This document shows positions 6,069 through 7,433 of a stretch of DNA of 7,433 nucleotides, one piece after another (position 1 is the first letter of the stretch; every line of letters starts with the position of its first letter). Source of the DNA: Nitrospinae bacterium CG22_combo_CG10-13_8_21_14_all_47_10. GTDB taxonomy: Bacteria; Nitrospinota; Nitrospinia; Nitrospinales; VA-1. The position numbers and the translations under genes are program-made. The DNA lies in assembly GCA_002786505.1 (NCBI GenBank), contig PCTK01000171.1:1648-9080 (forward strand). Direction: 5' to 3'. Below the pieces are notes generated by a model. That model ran no database searches. It was not told the origin of the DNA and worked only from the letters and a program-made list of their open reading frames with translations.

Positions 6069-6611
6069 TTAAAAGGCCACAGATTTGGTTGCGGAATTTT
6101 CTGGTAGGTATTTTTGCCAGATTTCAACATGAGATTCTGGCCCGGAGGGAATCACAAAAGAAATGAAATGGTATTCAGGTTTTCCAGGGGGTTTACGCAA
6201 TTTCATATCCACTTCTAAAGGAGTTCTGTCAGCTTTTTTAAGATTACAGGTTTTACAAGCGACGACTATGTTTGTCCAGTTGGTCCCACCCCCTCTGGAT
6301 TTGGGAACCACATGGTCCACCGTAAGCGGGTGATTCGAAGTTCCACAATACTGGCAGGTGTAATTATCTCTTCTGAGAATATTTTTTTTGCTAAAGGATA
6401 AAGTCTTTTTGCGTTTGCGTCGAACCATTTTCAAAACACGTATCACGGTAGGAAGTTGGAAACTGGTAGACGGAGTGTGTACGGTATATCCGGCACTATC
6501 CAACTCCTCAGCCCTGCCGCCAAAAACCATAATTATGGCGTGGCGAGCACTACAAAACTGGAGTGGCTCGTAGGAATAATTCAAAACCAGACTTTTGAAT
6601 GAATCGAGCAT
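6069..6611 (-). CDS. HNH endonuclease family protein
   Basis: A 180-residue protein of the widespread stand-alone HNH family (McrA-like, COG1403 type). The N-terminal half has the family-typical VLNYSYEPLQFCSARHAIIMVFGGRAEELDS (9-39), followed by a basic stretch, VRRKRKKT (63-70). The HNH module spans about 78-130. Zinc-ligand pairs are C86-x2-C89 and C119-x2-C122. The catalytic core has D99-H100 in TVDHVVPKSRGGG, N114 in NWTNIVVACKTCN, and N123 near the end, followed by KKADRTP. All expected metal and catalytic residues are present, so a functional nuclease is plausible. The biological role of this chromosomal family is not well defined, and it is not tied here to a restriction or phage cassette. 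The ATG is preceded by GAGG nine bases upstream, and the gene has its own strong promoter-like sequence. Confidence 0.92.
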   Translation of the reverse strand: MLDSFKSLVLNYSYEPLQFCSARHAIIMVFGGRAEELDSAGYTVHTPSTSFQLPTVIRVLKMVRRKRKKTLSFSKKNILRRDNYTCQYCGTSNHPLTVDHVVPKSRGGGTNWTNIVVACKTCNLKKADRTPLEVDMKLRKPPGKPEYHFISFVIPSGPESHVEIWQKYLPENSATKSVAF

Positions 6612-6663
6612 GTTTCCAAACCTCGCGAAGTTTGAATAACCTGAAACGCATACAGTCCGAAAA

Positions 6664-6693
6664 ATTTTACTCCTTACGCCATCACACTGTCAA
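6664..6693 (-). promoter_or_regulatory. Sigma70-like promoter of the HNH gene
   Basis: The minus strand shows a perfect TTGACA (6688-6693) and TAAAAT (6664-6669, five of six to consensus) separated by 18 bp. The predicted start near 6657 gives a leader of about 46 nt before the ATG at 6611. It lies in the 106-bp gap after the FAD-oxidase stop, so the HNH gene and possibly the downstream cluster can be transcribed independently. It is the strongest promoter match in the window. Confidence 0.6.
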
Positions 6694-6717
6694 TAAAAAG
6701 GGGAGCAAAAACGGATT

Positions 6718-7433
6718 TTAAAGAATGTTTCCCGCACCTAGCCGGTTGCCTGGGTCCAGGCAGTCTTTAATTTTTTTTAAATCACTCAAGCCATTTGGTC
6801 CGACCATTTTTGCGAAATATTTTTTTTTCAGTTTTCCAATGCCATGCTCTGCGGATACCGTCCCTTGCCATTTTAAAATTTGATCTACTATCTGATCATA
6901 AACCTGTTGTGCCTGATCTTTTTGCGATACTTGCGGCAGGAGGTTTATATGCAAATGATTGTCACCCAAATGACCAAACATGACGTAGTCCAGGCCGTTC
7001 ACGCGCAGAATTTCCTGGTAAAACTCCATCATTGGCATAAAGTATTTATCGGGAACAGCCATATCCGTACCTAGCTTTACTCTGCCTATGCGGCTGTTTT
7101 CCTCATTAATAATAATCGGAATGTCATGCCTGAAATCGTGAAACTTCTGAATATCTTTTGCATCCTGGGAGAACCAGGAATCATCAAGCATGATATTTTC
7201 TTCACTCAAAAATTCAAACCAGTGTTCCATTATCAAGTCATAATCTTTTGACTCAGGAACATCCTGTTCAAAAAACAAAGCCGCCCGGGAATCACTGGGT
7301 ATCCTTGCATGTTTGCTTCTCAGCTTTTCCAGCGCATTATGATCAAAATATTCCAGAGAACAAGGATTGATCCTTTGCCCTTTAAATGATTTTATTTTTG
7401 GAATCAACTCCCAGCAGGCACGCTCCTCTTTAA
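6718..7433 (-). CDS. FAD-linked oxidase C-terminal part (glycolate / D-lactate dehydrogenase GlcD type), cut by right edge
   Basis: The frame is open to the right edge, so the gene is partial at its 5' end. A TTG at 7405-7407 is not the true start: about eight codons before it (AAA GAG GAG CGT ... GAG) continue the family sequence. The visible part, about 238 residues, is the cap/C-terminal domain of FAD-dependent 2-hydroxy-acid dehydrogenases, which oxidise glycolate, D-lactate or D-2-hydroxyglutarate and pass electrons to the respiratory chain. Diagnostic segments are the metal-binding motif GHLGDNHLHINLLP, whose first nine codons cover 6949-6975. Then comes GTVSAEHGIGKLKKKYF, and the terminal LKKIKDCLDPGNRLGAGNIL, matching the usual 'K..lDP..llNPGKi' end. 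The FAD-binding PCMH domain lies beyond the edge. Substrate cannot be fixed from this part. Confidence 0.93.
   Translation of the reverse strand, partial: KEERACWELIPKIKSFKGQRINPCSLEYFDHNALEKLRSKHARIPSDSRAALFFEQDVPESKDYDLIMEHWFEFLSEENIMLDDSWFSQDAKDIQKFHDFRHDIPIIINEENSRIGRVKLGTDMAVPDKYFMPMMEFYQEILRVNGLDYVMFGHLGDNHLHINLLPQVSQKDQAQQVYDQIVDQILKWQGTVSAEHGIGKLKKKYFAKMVGPNGLSDLKKIKDCLDPGNRLGAGNIL

Noticed and set aside
7405..7407. TTG as start of the FAD-linked oxidase
   Set aside because: The open frame and family-like residues continue upstream to the window edge, so the gene is truncated by the edge rather than starting here.

Overview
All convincing genes in this 7.4 kb window lie on the minus strand, so the window reads as one or two long transcription units running from right to left. 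Base composition is moderately AT-rich by eye. A membrane-anchored FliL points to a flagellated Gram-negative-type bacterium. The flagellar genes next to coaE, an HPr-domain protein and a FAD-linked 2-hydroxy-acid dehydrogenase suggest a Nitrospinota- or Desulfobacterota-like lineage. That placement is an inference, because nothing here is a taxonomic marker.

In transcription order (right to left) the layout is as follows. First comes the C-terminal part of a FAD-linked oxidase of the glycolate/D-lactate dehydrogenase type, cut by the right edge. Next is an HNH endonuclease-family gene with its own strong sigma70-like promoter (TTGACA-18-TAAAAT). A 67-bp gap with two overlapping inverted repeats follows. 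Then comes a compact cluster: a large protein with a C-terminal HPr domain on an unrecognised ~345-residue helical N-terminus, an IDI/YfcD-like Nudix hydrolase, a CvpA-family membrane protein, a PLP fold-type IV aminotransferase and dephospho-CoA kinase (coaE). Gaps inside this cluster are only 5-43 bp, which suggests co-transcription.

The left third is flagellar: fliL, a small charged protein of the kind seen in flagellar operons, and the N-terminal 231 residues of a FliK-like hook-length control protein cut by the left edge. A sigma70-like promoter precedes the small protein, and a perfect FliA-type -10 octamer (GCCGATAA) lies upstream of the FliK-like gene.

The aminotransferase, CoaE, Nudix, CvpA and HNH genes are ordinary chromosomal families. 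The most unusual item is the HPr fusion protein. It keeps both the phospho-accepting His and the regulatory Ser of HPr, and it is preceded by palindromic operator-like DNA. I saw no rRNA, tRNA, CRISPR array, insertion sequence or convincing intrinsic terminator. No gene-free stretch exceeds 300 bases; the longest is 170 bp, between the small flagellar protein and the FliK-like gene.
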